A model generated the notes under the pieces. It searched no databases, was not told the origin of the DNA, and saw nothing but the letters and a program-made list of their open reading frames with translations. 64,000 nt of DNA, from positions 124,001 through 188,000 of the forward strand of contig NZ_PPEK01000002.1 in NCBI RefSeq assembly GCF_002899715.1, given 5' to 3'. Shown piece by piece: positions 63,367-64,000 of the stretch. Origin of the DNA: Enteroscipio rubneri (GTDB taxonomy: Bacteria > Actinomycetota > Coriobacteriia > Coriobacteriales > Eggerthellaceae). Position numbers and translations under genes: made by a program. Within the stretch, counting starts at the first letter, position 1; each line of letters starts with the position of its first letter.

Positions 63367-63590
63367 CCTGCTGCGCATGTCGGCTGCACGTGCGCTTGCG
63401 TTTCCGCCTGCCTATCGGAAGATGGTATTGTCGAACGCGTACTCGGCGCATATCGCCCTCGTGCGCTTCCTCCTACGATCATGCAACAATGCGAGACGGG
63501 CGCTATCATGCGCGAATCGAGCCGGGTAAGGTTGATCTGTCAAACGACCAAGGCCGCCACGCGGCGAGGTGGCGAATTAGGAGGACGCAT
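63367..63590. other. 224-bp gap before the aldo/keto reductase
   Basis: No coding sequence is supported. It ends with the strong ribosome site TTAGGAGGA for the next gene. A short inverted repeat (GCCGCCACGCGGCGAGGTGGCG, about 63553-63574) is present. Confidence 0.5.
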
Positions 63591-64000
63591 ATGGCAAACC
63601 TGCAGAGTCCGCGCGATACGATCGCGCTGCGCAACGGATACGAGATACCCTGCATCGGATTCGGCACGTGGAAGATGCCGGATGGCGAGACGGGTTTGGA
63701 AGCTGTTCATCAAGCGCTTTCTGACGGCTACCGTCACATCGATACGGCGGCAGCCTACGATAACGAGGAAACAGTGGGTAAGGCGCTCGCCACGGCGGGT
63801 ATCCCGCGCGAGGAACTGTTCGTCACCACGAAGGTGTGGAACTCGGACCGCGGTTATGATGCGACGCTCAAGGCGTTCGAGGAGTCGCGCAGGAAGCTCC
63901 ACCTTGACTACGTAGACCTGTACCTCATACACTGGCCGGCGGCTCGCGGCGCCGATGCCGACTGGCAACGCACGAACCAGGAGACGTGGCGTGCGCTCGA
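63591..64000 (+). CDS. Aldo/keto reductase, truncated by the window end
   Basis: The first 136 residues are visible. [20 protein letters not shown] begins, then [19 protein letters not shown]. The catalytic tetrad is evident: D in [17 protein letters not shown] with its Y, K in FVTTKVWN and H in [10 protein letters not shown]. It matches the AKR5-like NADPH-dependent group (2,5-diketo-gluconate or methylglyoxal reductases). The start follows TAGGAGGA. The 3' part, which includes the cofactor-specificity region, is outside the window. Confidence 0.93.
   Translation, partial: MANLQSPRDTIALRNGYEIPCIGFGTWKMPDGETGLEAVHQALSDGYRHIDTAAAYDNEETVGKALATAGIPREELFVTTKVWNSDRGYDATLKAFEESRRKLHLDYVDLYLIHWPAARGADADWQRTNQETWRAL

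Overview
The window is a 64-kb piece of a high-GC bacterial chromosome, densely coding on both strands, with strong AGGAGG-type ribosome binding sites. Gene content points to an anaerobic, asaccharolytic-leaning actinobacterium of the class Coriobacteriia, most like Eggerthella or its relatives. The grounds are: a monoderm-type nitrate reductase whose subunits look lipid-anchored, molybdoenzyme maturation genes, a 2-oxoacid:ferredoxin oxidoreductase with CoA-ligases, acetate kinase and phosphotransacetylase, and an archaeo-eukaryotic release-factor-like protein. The taxonomic placement is inferred from gene content and composition; no marker gene was aligned.

Layout. 1-2.4 kb: the tail of a molybdoenzyme operon (end of a probable membrane anchor, a TorD-type chaperone, a NapG-like and a NapH-like iron-sulfur protein). 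2.6-7.8 kb: lower glycolysis (gap, pgk, tpiA, gpmI) followed by secG and tRNA-Leu. 8-13.4 kb: a LysR regulator divergent from an EamA permease, a cation-efflux protein, a HAD phosphatase and a radical SAM protein. 13.5-17.5 kb: an SNF-type sodium symporter, a Gly-Cys-Gly tRNA cluster, a class III CoA-transferase and tRNA-Val. 17.6-24.8 kb: a 47-residue zinc ribbon, a NarX/NarL-like two-component pair, and a convergent periplasmic-type nitrate reductase operon in the order napG-napA-napB-napD-napH.

25-34 kb: a one-TM protein, terC behind a probable yybP-ykoY manganese riboswitch with an intrinsic terminator, a lipid kinase, ribonuclease D, a zinc peptidase, xseAB, ackA and a HIT protein. 34.4-45 kb: a DUF1269-type protein, pta, UDP-galactopyranose mutase with a glycosyltransferase, an OPT transporter, a type III pantothenate kinase, a YfcE-like phosphodiesterase, a dGTPase and a baeRF-type protein. 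45-53.7 kb: dnaG, 5-formyl-THF cyclo-ligase, nfeD plus an SPFH protein, def-fmt-rsmB, and glpX.

53.8-62.3 kb is the most distinctive block. A four-subunit 2-oxoacid:ferredoxin oxidoreductase and a MinD-like ATPase are flanked by two units that each pair an XRE-cupin regulator with an AMP-forming acyl-CoA synthetase. All genes run the same way, several with 4-bp overlaps. This looks like a module for oxidative decarboxylation of amino-acid-derived 2-oxoacids with interconversion of the acyl-CoA products and free acids. The window ends with an aminoglycoside-nucleotidyltransferase-like gene and a truncated aldo/keto reductase.

Five loci form an energy-metabolism theme: glycolysis to 3-carbon acids, glpX for gluconeogenesis, pta-ackA for acetate and ATP, the ferredoxin-linked oxoacid oxidoreductase, and nitrate reduction as an electron sink. 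No CRISPR array, transposase, integrase, rRNA or prophage was seen.
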